Shown here: in pieces, positions 54,105-64,000 of the stretch
Layout of the letters: each line of letters opens with the position of its first letter
Numbering within the stretch: position 1 is the stretch's first letter
Source of the DNA: Balanoglossus misakiensis
Taxonomy: Eukaryota; Hemichordata
NCBI GenBank assembly: GCA_040954595.2
Contig: CM082586.2
Span: 1-64,000 of the forward strand
Reading direction: 5' to 3'
Length of the DNA: 64,000 bases
Made by a program: the position numbers and the translations under genes
Notes under the pieces: model-generated
Databases searched by the model: none
Told to the model about the DNA's origin: nothing
What the model saw: the letters and a program-made list of their open reading frames with translations, nothing else

Positions 54105-57100
54105 CGTCTATGAGGTATATTTGTGGAAAGAACCACTGATTTGTGGCTGGGCGAGACCTCAGTAACAGCTGGCCCCTTTTCTGTGCATTATCAATATTCT
54201 TTAACACAGAAGGCTTGAATAGCTGATCGTTTCACCTAAGTGATTTGTGTTGGCCTGAACATGTGGTATACACATCAATAGAATGGTAACGCATTATGCA
54301 AATGATTCTTTATAAGTATTTTGCGGCAGTTTGCAAAACGTGTCACTGTACCAGAACCGTGATATTAAAATTATTGTATTATTTATTTATTTAATAGAGG
54401 CTTTTATGATATAATGACTGACAAGCTAGAACCAAATCTGCCAGGATCATCTCTGGATATCCAGCATTTAAGTCTTTGTACAATTTGAAAATTTGTCGAA
54501 ACGTATGTACTTGCTGTCAAATTGAAAATCTGGTCGAAAAAATTCTGAACGATAATCAAATGTGACAAAGATGAGCCTGAGACATTTCAATATACCGGGG
54601 AGCGTTTCTAATGGTAAGCGCCGAGTGCTATCACTCCTCCCGTGATAAATACATGGAACCTTTCTCCACTTGGTGATAAATACGGGGAATGCCTAACAAT
54701 ATAATCCTGAGTTCAAAAAGGTATGCTTTCCGGTTTAGGAGGACGAACTGAGATAATCCCGATGTTCACGTCGAGTATTTTCCGATTTAGGCCGACGAAC
54801 TGTTTTAAAGACAGTTTTATCTTTCAATAACATTTAATACCGCATATGCACTTGCCTTTTCACGTTCATTTTGGCTTACGTACAGAAGTAATTGTTTAAC
54901 AAAATTAAAATAATTATTGTAATTATTGTAAACATTTACTTATACCAAACATGCCGGAATTAAATCTGTACATGTTTGCATAAGTCAATGTTCGTTGCAG
55001 CCTACAAATATCTTATTCGTTTACAAAAGACAGCATCAGGCTGACACCGTAATATTTGCATAAGAATAGCATATAACAATGAACAACGCATACGTACTTG
55101 CAGGGTGAATGGCAACATGACGTACTGACACTGAATCATACCATGTGATATGTTGAGAGACCATTGAAGAAAAAAATGACATAAAGTTGATTTCATTCCC
55201 CGACGTTCAAGCAGAATAACCCCATTAATTTGATTTGATTTGATCAATCGATCATTGATTCGATTGATTTGATTTAAATTGATTTTGAGAAAGTCGCGAC
55301 AACAAGAAATCCTCCATCTTGAAATCGCAATTTTTTGCATCCGGAAGTTGCAGAGTGCAATTTCTGGAAGTAATATAAGACCATCGAGATCCACGGATCA
55401 TTCAATCAGTTTTCATAATTATGTATACGGCAGATTCCATTACCTTCTCCTTTGTGCTTTATGGGCCCAGCAAATCTGAGCGGCGGCTTCCTTAAAGTAG
55501 TACGTGCCCTGGAAAGATGATAGTCCTCCAAACCTTTTAATTCGTTGCACAACAACATGTATGAGGAGTCCTTTTGAAAACAAAGAAAAAAACAGGGTGT
55601 TCATCTAGTCTTGTTTTCATAAAAATCATTATTTCAATTTCTCTCCTTATAGTTAATACAGAATATCATTTTGAATTTCAAATTTATGATAATTTGCTCT
55701 ATAATCCGCAAACTTTTGCACGGTGACATCCAAGTTTTATCCTTAATTTAAGAGATGATTGTCTAAAGTTACCTTGAGCAAATTATGATAAAAGCTTTAA
55801 GATTTAGACTTTCGGGGCACATACCCTACATGTAAGCGAGGCGGGGTATATAATGACGTAGTGTCGCCCAATATTTTGATATTTGTTCAGTACTCTGCTG
55901 CTCTACCTTCAAAAAACGAGCTGACCCATCATAAATACGATACACTGAGAACACATCAAACAACGTGGTACCCTTAAATATTTTTTTTTCTTGGAGAACA
56001 AATACTTAGATGACTATGAAATGTTTTATATTTTTCTATTAAATATTGATTAAATTTTTCATTGTGAAATTTCAGTACCGGCGTTTTTGTGCCAACTGTT
56101 AATATTACTTGACAAAAGAGAGGCGCAGTCTGTAAATGTAAGATGTGCTGGTATGTACTTGTCAGTGGTGAACCATCGTATAAAAGTGGGATTGGTTGAA
56201 AAGAGGACTTTTGACGGCCAACAAGCCCACTGATCACTGCTACGATACCACTCTCCAACCCATAGAAGGTAAGACCCATTTCTTCAAGATTTTTTCATAT
56301 AATTACACTATGTCTGCGTATTCATGTAACTTGGTAGTAGTTTTGTCCGGTCTTCTGAATTTTGCTGGATAAGGTGATCAAAAACAGTGAACTTAAGACG
56401 CGGAACACATAGTTGAATGAAAGGGTGATTGGATCGACAGACACCAAACACACAAGAAAGGTTAGTTTAGATGAGGGCTAGTCCGTGGATTAATGTTTTC
56501 TAATGAAAGAAAAATGTAGGGAGGATCTATACCTATTTGGGGTACAAGTTCGATCATTTCATTGCCAAATTTTTCGAGAAAGAAAAAGCTCGAATTCTAA
56601 AATGATGACATACGATACTCACTCACTCACGGAGTAAAATGGCGGGGCGAATTGCTTGTAAAACATTTTGGAATCATCAAAATGTACATGTACAGTTTGT
56701 TGGTGTAGTGTACGAGAGTTCTAAAATGTAAATTTTACTCCGGATATTCCTGGACATAGGGCATTCGACTTTACACTAAATAATTTAGAAAGTATGAACT
56801 CTGTAGTAAACAGACTGACTATTTTTTTAAATCTAACTGACAAAAAATAAGGTATATTTGTGAATATTAATTTTTGTTAGGCAAAATAAAAGTTCTGGCA
56901 ATAAGTGTGATGACTGATCAATTGGGTTATTTTGTAATATTTCCATGAATCTCTCGGCGTACGCGAGTTTTCATGGGCATAACTAATCAAATACCCGCAC
57001 TATATCCACTCCCAGTGACTTCATGTGTGTATTTTGTTGTACTCGTTTTTGCTGGTAGTCTCAAGCCCAACTATCCTTTACCTCTTGTTACGACACGCTG

Positions 57101-57402
57101 GCCGTTCCAGCCGAAACAGGGCGAGCAATAAACACACTAGCCGGATGGCGTACTTTGTAAGGAACCAAACCAGCGCCGCACGCAACAAAGTTGGTCAACA
57201 AAAGTCACAACAACCAGCAAATCACCTTATTTATAACGAATTTAATAATAACTAAAATAATCGTGAACATTAAATATTATAAACTAAAGAAACACACAAG
57301 AAACAAGTGAACTACCTTTTTAAACGTGACCAGGTGTGCATAAACTGAAAACAGAACAAGTCCAATGTCCGCTAGAACGTTCCGCTGACTTGACGGAGGA
57401 CA

Positions 57403-57621
57403 CGTAGACACAGCAACTCGGCGATAATTCAGTGTAGACACAGCGACACGGCGACAGCTCCAACTCGGCGGCAGTTCAGCGTAGACACAACGACAGCTCC
57501 AACTCGGCGGCAGTTCAGCGTAGACACAACGACAGCTCCAACTCGGCGGCAGTTCAGCGTAGACACAACGACAGCTCCAACTCGGCGGCAGTTCAGCGTA
57601 GACACAGCGACACGGCGGTCC
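57403..57621. repeat. 39-bp minisatellite
   Basis: Three exact 39-bp units start at 57481, 57520 and 57559 (GTAGACACAACGACAGCTCC then AACTCGGCGGCAGTTCAGC), with diverged 47-bp and partial units either side. Because 39 is divisible by 3, the minus strand reads as a 13-residue repeat (RCVYAELPPSWSC) inside a 154-codon frame. There is no other sign that it is a gene. Confidence 0.93.
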
Positions 57622-57639
57622 AGGCAAAAGTCCAGCTCC

Positions 57640-57730
57640 AACTGGTTCCACAAAAGTCCGCAAAAGTCTGCTCCACAAAAGTCCGCAAAAGTCTGCTCCA
57701 CAAAAGTCCGCTTCAAAAGTCCGCTCCACA
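57640..57730. repeat. 25-bp minisatellite
   Basis: About three units of CCACAAAAGTCCGC then AAAAGTCTGCT. It is adjacent to the 39-bp minisatellite and locally more GC-rich than its surroundings. Confidence 0.85.
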
Positions 57731-58175
57731 CGAAACAGCACGACTTACAACTTGTTCAGAAGGGCAGCCACAGCTTCCAAGACGGTTCAAACGAGCAGCA
57801 CGTCCTCCAGGTCAAATTAACCTCCACACCCACAACGTGGCAACGAGCGGGCTTTTATACTAGCCAAATATTAATTCATCACACCTGGTCACTTAAATAT
57901 TCAAATAAAGAAAGCAAACGAAACGCACACGAAAAGCACACGAAAAACACACCTGGTCACAAAACAATAGCCGACTGAACCTACGTAACACTCTGATGTA
58001 CATGAAATATTGACTGTAAATACAAACAGGTAAAAAGTCAATATCCGGAACATACCTCAAAGGGTAACGTTTTATTGGTTTTTCACTCCCACAGGTGAAA
58101 AGAGAACAGAATAATACATATGGTGAGAAGAATTGCGGGTTGAGTATGACCGTTGGACGATCAAGGGCTCTGCGC

Positions 58176-58237
58176 ATGCCTCGGTTTCAAATCACATTTT
58201 TGTTCATATGTGCTGTAGCAGCAAAGAGTGCAGGGGT
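58176..58237 (+). CDS. VWD gene exon 1: signal peptide
   Basis: ATG at 58176 opens a 20-residue hydrophobic leader (MPRFQITFLFICAVAAKSAG), a typical signal peptide with small residues near the end. It is followed by a perfect GTAAGT donor at 58238. The exon ends in phase 2, exactly what exon 2 at 58631 needs. The context of the ATG (GCGCATGC) is only moderate. Confidence 0.7.
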
Positions 58238-61200
58238 GTAAGTAAAGTAACGGCCTTCTACTGAATCTGACAAGTCATCATGGATGACGCAGTCTCCTTA
58301 TACTGAATCTAACAATCACGAACACAATAATGCTTTCATTTAAAACCATTCGAGATCCCTTAGTGCAAATAGTAGTGGAGTTTTTTCGGTTCTATGCATG
58401 AGTACATATATGAACAAATTATAACCAATCCCAAACCAAGGGCTTTTTCACTGAAAATCACTGAGAAATGTAACTATACTATTCAATATAATTTAAAATA
58501 TAAGAAGACAATAAGTCAACACTTGGAAATACCGCCCGTGTCTGTATGTAAACCAATCAGTTATTACTGACCAATTTAATGTGAAATGTACAAAACTCTC
58601 ACTTTCCCACTTTTTTCTTCCTACGTCTAGAAAGTACGATGAACTGGAAGATGATTTACACTCTTTGATATCTCAAGACAAAGAAATCCATGGTAAGACG
58701 TTTTTAAATTTCGCCAAATACGCACTGGTGTCCGTCGCATACCCAGTTTTTGTCCATAGAAATAGCTGTAAAAGATCACCATCGTCAAGTGACGCAATGT
58801 ATGATGTATGATGCAAGTAAGATCGCAATTTTTTTTTAGTTCAGTTTTTTTTTCTTAGTTCAGTTGACAATTAAATGATTTAAACTATTTTTCATACTAG
58901 AAAACAATTTTTGGAAGCGGAACAGTTTCATCCTTCCACGAATCGGAGTCCGTGAGTTAATCTTATAAATCATTTCATTTTATTTTATTTATAAATAAGA
59001 TGGAAATTGTTAATTTTTAATTTTTAAAGTTACAGTTTGATCGGAGTTAAATAAATTTACATTTGAAACACACCTTAAGAAAACTGTTTAAATGAAAACA
59101 AAGCTTAGACGTAAAGCTTTTCTTTTTCGTCCTCCAGCAAGTGAAGGAAACACTGGGCACTGTAACACATGGGGGAAGTACGCTTTGCACTACCGGACTT
59201 TCGATGGTAAAAAGTTCAGTTTCCATGGCGTTTGCACCTACACCTTAGTTTCTGAATGTTCCAGTGGAAGCTTCGAAATTTTTGTCTCCAATGATCCAAA
59301 TTGCTCTCCAAGTTCTGTTTGTCAACGTTCTATCTCCGTCACTATCGGCGAACCAAGCAAAGAATTAGTTCTTCGGAACGAGAGCGGTGAAGCTGCAGTG
59401 TTTCTCGGTGGTGATCGCATCGGCATTCCCGCCGATACCCAGGGTTACCTGGTCGAGCAAGTGAGAGACTACATTTTCGTTGAGAACGGCGGGCTTGGAT
59501 TTCGAATCACGTGGGATGGAGCTGATTCTTTTAGTATAGAGCTGACCAATTCGGATCTGCAAGGCCGCACGTGCGGTCTGTGTGGTACATGGAACAATAA
59601 CATCAACGACGAGTTCACCATTGCTAACGGCCAAGTCGTGCAAGACTTGGAGGAATTTGCAGAGAGTTGGCAAGACCATGGATCATCGGAAGGTAAGCGT
59701 TTGATTCATCCATAACATTTGTTAATTTTAAAAATTGGTCGTAAAAGCATTTTAGATGTTATTTAAACTCATGATTCTGTAATTTTTTCGTAGGAAACCG
59801 ACTCACGAAACGGAAAAGCTTTATTCTTCCACGAATTGGACAACGTAAGTAAACCTGCAGTCTTTATTTTTCTTCAACAATCATCGCTGATAATATCTTT
59901 ACACATATGTAAAATTATGGAAATTTAGAAACATTAAATTTTAGGCTTTGGTGATTCACGGTGTTCTAGAACATTGGGTAGTCAAATAAGAGACCACGTG
60001 ATCGTTCCCAGCGACAAAAATGAAGTTACTGAAACCCTTCTTCAATAACTGGAAATTTGCCAAGAGATTACACAAATAAGTTTTGACTTGGTGTCTCCTC
60101 CTGGATTTATCTGTGTTGTCATAAAATGGCAAGTTTCTACAACATGTCAATTCACTGAACTATCGTTCTCCCAACAGAATTCAAAAAGCAAATAGTCGTC
60201 GCTGTACAACCCAGTGACCACCAAATATATCATATTGTGAAATATGTGCTAAAATAGCCTGATTGTTATTCGTCCGAAATGACGTTTCTTAGGGATGTTT
60301 TTTTCTTTCCTGACATTTATGACGCAGCTCAATGTGATGGCCCTCCACGTGACCTGCAATCCTGTAAACTGAGTTCTCGAAACATTGAACCTGACCCTGA
60401 TGACACGGAGGAAGAGGCCAGAGCCAAGATGGCAGTCAATACATGCAACGCCCTGGATTCAGAGCCATTCGCATCCTGTCACGATGTAAGTAAATTATTC
60501 ATTCGCTCGAATGGCCAATCGATAGATCGATGGATCAACATATCCATCCATCCCTGAACCAGCAAGCCGTCCATATATCTATCCGTCCATTAACTGATCA
60601 CTCTAGCCATGAATCCGTCGATCGTCCAATTAGTCAGATAGTCCATTAACCTATTAATCAACCAACCAGTCAATTAATAAACGAATCTGTAATCAATGGA
60701 ATGAAAGAAATTTAGTTTGATCAAGTAGTTTAGCTTGTTATCAAGGGTGCGATGCATAGCGGATAGTCCACTAGTCTAAACCGAGTAAGGTTGTTTTCAT
60801 CATTTTTTGTCCGGTAGATCGTGGAAGTAAAGGCCTACAAAACAGCCTGCAATGAAGACATGTGTTCATGCAGCCAGGAAAATCTGGAGGAATGCAAGTG
60901 TGCTGCACTTGCTGCCTATGCACGAGAATGCGCGCGCATGGGCTCACCCGTCGACTGGAGAAGCGAAAACCTTTGTCGTGCGTATGCTCTATGTTCCACT
61001 CATTCCCTGGGCATGCGTGTTATTTGTTCGAACTTTTTTGGCATTTGCGCCAAAATGTCTGTGTTAAAGGCTGAAATAATCAGCCCAATGCTACAACTGT
61101 ACTGAAATGCAACCGCTACGGATTAAGTCATCAAATCAAACCTTTTCATGTGGCATTATCTCAGTCAATTCATTTGTCCCACATGTCCTCCCTTTACTTC

Positions 61201-63710
61201 ACAGCCGTCATTTGTCCAAGTGGAATGGAGTTCACGGAATGTGAAGCGTCGTGTCCCCAGAGTTGTCAATCAAAAGGCGAAGGAAATTGTGACGTAGAAG
61301 AATGCATCGACGGTTGCCGCTGTCCATCCGGCACGTACCTATATCAAGGCCAGTGTGTCCAGGCTTCACAGTGTCCGTGTTACTTCAATGGAGTGGAATA
61401 CCCAGCCCAATCAATACTTGAACAGGACTGCAATCATTGGTACGTTTATTTTCAATAGACCATTTTCCGAACTTTAGGAGACCAAGAGATCTCGCACTTT
61501 TATGCGACACAGAACAAACAACGCTTAGCCAATCGTGGAAAATTGTCAACAAATGTTCAGGTTTATCTAGAAATGTTCGAATTGAGAACTGTTAGATTTG
61601 CATGGCAAAGGGTCGTTTCCTAAAGTGAGCTAATAGTTAGCCAATCCTATAGCTGTCAATTAGTTTCAAGCAAAATAAAAAATATTCAAATCTTAGTTCA
61701 GATCAGGACCGATAGAAATATAATTCAAACTTTATGTGGTTTGTCTGTTTGTTTTTCATTCAGTGAATGTATTGATGGCAGTTGGAGTCGATGTACAAAC
61801 GATATCTGTGAAGGTATGTTAATGAACCCATTTAAACAAGACCCTTCTTTCTTGTTGGCAAAAGTGTTCACAACAACCACTGTGGGTGTATGCTGTCTAT
61901 ATTTTCATTTAAGGCTACAACAATGCGATTTTCGCGTCACCTCTCGTATGGCTTATGTATAAGTGCAAGGGTAAACAAGCACGCAACTCCCTAGTTCGGT
62001 TGAAGAATGTAAGGGGCGAGATTTATCGACAGGATTCGTAATTGTTTTGACATAATTAACTACATGTTTTCAAGCTCAATTTGGGTAATGCTACAAATAC
62101 AGGCTACGTTGTTGTTTTTTCCAGGAACCACTGTGTTGCAACTATTGTAATTTTAATGTGTCGCCCACGTGAACGATTCCGATAATAATATAATCCGGTA
62201 CCATGGAAACTTAATTATGGCTATTTTATTCACAGCGCACTGTCGCGTTTACGGAGACCCTCATTACTCGACATTTGATGGAACGAACTATGACTTTATG
62301 GGCGACTGTACTTACGTTTTGTTGAAGAATTGTTTCAGCGAAAACGGCAATTATCATATTTTGGGCAAAAATGTCGAATGTGGACGGTCTGACGGTCTGA
62401 CGTGTACAAGAGCTGTCATCATTGAAATCGGCCACACCCTTGTCTACTTAAAACGTGGGGGCGCTGTTAACGTGAATGGAGACGACGTTGACAAATTTCC
62501 TTTCACGGAAGAAAGCGTTTATATCGAAAGAGTATCGACCATATTTGTCAAGGTAACTGATTTAACGATGTGTCACATCATTTAATATAAAACGCTGGCA
62601 TTGAGAATATTGATGTGTATTTTATTAAAATTCGCACCAAGTGGACTGGCCGTGAAATCAAATGTATATCCTGTGAAATGCTGTTTAAGATTATGATAAT
62701 AGCACATTCATTTAGGCCGAGAATACTACATTTACATAAACTTTTCACTATTCAAACAGGTCGAACTTAACAACGGAGTAAAGGTATTATGGGATGGTCG
62801 AAGTCGCGTGTTCATCAGGGTTAGTCCCGATCACTTCAACAAAACGTGCGGTTTGTGCGGTACTTTCAACAACAACCAGCTCGATGACTTCCAAACCATG
62901 CAAGGTGCGTATAGACAGACACAAAGACGGGCAGGCAGGCAGGCAAACAGACAACCTTTTTTTTATCTTAACTGATAAAAAATATCTGGAGCAAACTACA
63001 ATGACAGTGACGACAGATATGGCCGCAGGTGGCTTTTGAAATATTTTACCACAACTTTTCTCATTCTGTGTTGTCAGTTCTGGATGTCTTGTTACTGTTT
63101 CAGAGTGACAATATACAGGTAAAAACTTTAAGAGAAAGTTTTGACTCTCCTTTCCTCTGACTCTAGGCGACGTCGAGACAAGCGTTGAAGCGTTTGCCAA
63201 CAAATACAAGACTAATCCAGGGTGTAAAGACGTGCCAATTGAAGAAGTACCTCATCCCTGTGACGTGTACTCCCAGCATGCCTCTACAGCCGAACGACTG
63301 TGCAGTCACCTGCTGAATGAAGATATCTTCAGAGGTATTGACCAGAACAAATTAGATATTTGCATAAGGAGGCTGGAATAGAAAGTCCGGCCTCTTCTGT
63401 ATTTTAACAAGAGTCTGTACATTTTCCAGCCGGTCTTACAAGAGATAAATAACACGAATGTTGTGAGTGAAGGGGCACTATATCATAACTTAAGGATAAA
63501 TGAAAAACAAACCTTATCTTTCAATCACTTTCCCAGAATGCCACAGTGTTATAGATCCACAGTCCTACTACGACAATTGTATGTTTGATGTCTGCGCATG
63601 CGAACAGCGAGCCTGTCACTGCATCTCCTTGTCAGCCTACGCGCATGACTGTGCCAACAAAGGAGTTCCTTTGAATGGATGGCGACAGCTGGAATCCCTT
63701 CCCGAATGTG
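58176..63710 (+). CDS. Secreted VWD-C8-TIL multidomain protein, 5' part (13 exons, continues off the right edge)
   Basis: Exons assembled by hand: 58176-58237, 58631-58692, 58901-58951, 59138-59692, 59794-59844, 60328-60485, 60818-60977, 61205-61439, 61764-61813, 62236-62552, 62760-62904, 63167-63334, 63537-63710. Every junction is GT..AG and all phases agree (2,1,1,1,1,0,1,2,1,0,1,1,1), giving about 729 residues without a stop. Order: signal peptide 1 to about 20, linker, VWD1 at about 59-243, linker, C8-1 at about 261-366, TIL1 at about 367-445, a short TIL-associated Cys segment, VWD2 at about 462-640, then C8-2. This is the D-assembly layout of VWF, mucins, zonadhesin, otogelin, SCO-spondin and IgGFc-binding protein. 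Both VWD domains carry CGLCGT followed by an Asn-rich calcium-loop motif. It is probably a large polymeric secreted glycoprotein. Which family member it is cannot be decided without the missing C-terminal part. Confidence 0.85.
58631..58692 (+). CDS. VWD gene exon 2: acidic linker
   Basis: Acceptor CTACGTCTAG, donor ATG|GTAAGA. Encodes KYDELEDDLHSLISQDKEIH, an acidic segment predicted to be helical, between the signal peptide and the first microexon. Confidence 0.65.
58901..58951 (+). CDS. VWD gene exon 3: 51-nt linker microexon, copy 1
   Basis: A symmetric phase 1-1 exon of 17 codons encoding FWKRNSFILPRIGV-type sequence, paralogous to the exon at 59794-59844. Acceptor TTCATACTAG, donor GTGAGT. 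Both copies contain a Lys-Arg pair just before a conserved SFILPRIG. Confidence 0.75.
59138..59692 (+). CDS. VWD gene exon 4: VWD domain 1 in one exon
   Basis: A 555-nt symmetric phase 1-1 exon holding a complete VWD domain. It begins HCNTWGKYALHYRTFDGKKF and ends with RTCGLCGTWNNNINDEF and a short tail EEFAESWQDHG. CGLCG is the vicinal-cysteine motif of D assemblies and the following N-N-N-x-N-D is the calcium-loop region. Acceptor TCGTCCTCCAG, donor GAAG|GTAAGC. Confidence 0.93.
59794..59844 (+). CDS. VWD gene exon 5: 51-nt linker microexon, copy 2
   Basis: Encodes GNRLTKRKSFILPRIGQ. Same length, same phase and same SFILPRIG core as exon 3. Acceptor TTTTTTCGTAG, donor GTAAGT. Confidence 0.8.
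60328..60977 (+). CDS. VWD gene exons 6-7: C8 domain 1
   Basis: Exon 60328-60485 encodes QCDGPPRDLQSCKL through VNTCNALDSEPFASCHD. Exon 60818-60977 continues IVEVKAYKTACNEDMCSCSQ through CKCAALAAYARECARMG. The eight-cysteine spacing and the AYARECA motif are typical of the C8 domain that follows VWD. The intron between them (60486-60817) is phase 0 and contains a degenerate CCAT/GATC simple repeat. Confidence 0.9.
61205..61813 (+). CDS. VWD gene exons 8-9: TIL domain 1 and trailing Cys segment
   Basis: Exon 61205-61439 encodes CPSGMEFTECEASCPQSCQS through CRCPSGTYLYQGQCVQASQC, a trypsin-inhibitor-like (TIL) cysteine-rich domain, then CPCYFNGVEYPAQS. Exon 61764-61813 adds ECIDGSWSRCTNDICE. 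TIL modules in this context are structural parts of the D assembly, not necessarily protease inhibitors. Confidence 0.9.
62236..63334 (+). CDS. VWD gene exons 10-12: VWD domain 2 and start of C8-2
   Basis: Exon 62236-62552 opens with CRVYGDPHYSTFDGTNYDFM, the classic VWD start. Exon 62760-62904 carries KTCGLCGTFNNNQLDDFQT. Exon 63167-63334 finishes the domain and starts C8-2 (HPCDVYSQHASTAERLCSHL). The donor after 63334 (GTATTG) is weak but phase-consistent. VWD2 is split by introns whereas VWD1 is a single exon. Confidence 0.9.
63537..63710 (+). CDS. VWD gene exon 13: C8 domain 2, second half
   Basis: Encodes SVIDPQSYYDNCMFDVCACE through HCISLSAYAHDCANKGVPLN, the second half of a C8 domain, ending in phase 1 at a good GTGAGT donor. 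A TIL exon would be expected next; none appears before base 64000. Confidence 0.9.
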
Positions 63711-64000
63711 GTGAGTGTACTGTGAATATAACATGTTCTCTGACATCGATGAAATACGACAAAATAATGTATATGAGTGCTTCGTAACCATTCCCTGTAT
63801 TTTCGTATATGTGTGCTGCTTCGAGTCATGGCTACGTTTGAATAACGAAATTAATATTAATCCATGCTTATTTTCTAAACGCGGTAGGTAACTTTGTGAA
63901 TTCATCACTTTGAATGATGGATACTCTCGTTGTTTAGATTTGAATGACCGCACAGTTGCTAAAGTTGCGTGGACAATTTTTGAAATAGTGTCATATTAAT
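63711..64000 (+). other. Intron of the VWD gene (3' side beyond the window)
   Basis: 290 bp after the last recognised donor, with no acceptor followed by a TIL-like segment. The gene is truncated by the window edge. Confidence 0.6.

Larger units (their letters stand above)
54105..58175. other. Intergenic region between sulfotransferase B and the VWD gene
   Basis: The two flanking genes are divergent, so both promoters probably lie here. Low-GC, with a short GATTTGATTT-type simple repeat at about 55225-55285 and the minisatellites at 57403-57730 listed separately. No exon was recognised. Confidence 0.55.

Noticed and set aside
55002-55394. 130-codon minus-strand frame
   Set aside because: Covers a GATTTGATTT simple repeat; not protein-like.
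57025-57255. Hydrophobic-start plus-strand frame as a possible signal-peptide exon of the VWD gene
   Set aside because: It begins with GTG rather than ATG and has no phase-compatible donor; the exon at 58176-58237 fits perfectly instead.
57277-57741. 154-codon minus-strand frame with a 13-residue repeat
   Set aside because: Produced by the 39-bp minisatellite; no start or stop context beyond the repeat.

Overview
This window is a eukaryotic chromosome end. It opens with about 1.5 kb of CCCTAA repeats, the C-strand of a TTAGGG telomere read inward from a left chromosome terminus. It passes through about 30 kb of subtelomeric satellites, a duplicated low-GC region with its own tandem array, and then intron-containing animal genes. 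A TTAGGG telomere, extracellular VWD/C8/TIL domain architecture, heparan-sulfate 3-O-sulfotransferase-like genes and an NHL-propeller gene indicate a metazoan. An invertebrate, possibly a marine deuterostome such as a lancelet or hemichordate, would fit, but the sequence does not fix the species.

Layout. 1-1510: telomere. 1511-3475: 29 copies of a 70/64-bp satellite that is partly telomere-derived. 3476-3521: one transitional unit. 3522-9671: 52-bp satellite in three blocks, separated by two small blocks of a related 46-bp satellite. 9672-30189: about 20.5 kb of the 46-bp satellite with 32-bp deletion variants, several 0.55-1.1 kb segmental duplications and an internal 1.42-kb inversion. 30190-31158: a 21-bp minisatellite and a third, G-rich 46-bp array. 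31159-38880: two diverged copies of an approximately 0.8-1.1 kb flank enclosing about 20 copies of a 280-bp repeat. The first flank carries a reversed interstitial telomeric tract. The second carries large CATA/TATG microsatellites inside an inverted repeat. 39174-39375: an exon-like fragment. 39376-44976: no convincing gene.

Genes. 45004-46599 (+): single-exon coding region for an NHL-propeller protein. 47493-48713 and 52869-54104 (both -): tandem paralogous type II membrane sulfotransferases of the HS3ST family. 58176-63710 (+): the 5' part of a secreted multi-exon VWD-C8-TIL-VWD-C8 protein. I could assemble thirteen exons, including the signal-peptide exon, with every splice phase matching; it runs off the right edge. 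The sulfotransferases would act in the Golgi on heparan sulfate and the VWD protein would be secreted, so this part of the chromosome carries extracellular-matrix or secretory functions.

The most unusual points are these. The 280-bp array has units that each look like a minus-strand 3'-terminal exon: splice acceptor, 29 codons, stop and AATAAA. The telomere-adjacent satellites are CpG-dense, free of stop codons on the minus strand and placed where a TERRA promoter would lie. One hybrid unit links the 46-bp and 52-bp satellites. In the VWD gene, paralogous 51-nt symmetric microexons flank a single-exon VWD domain.
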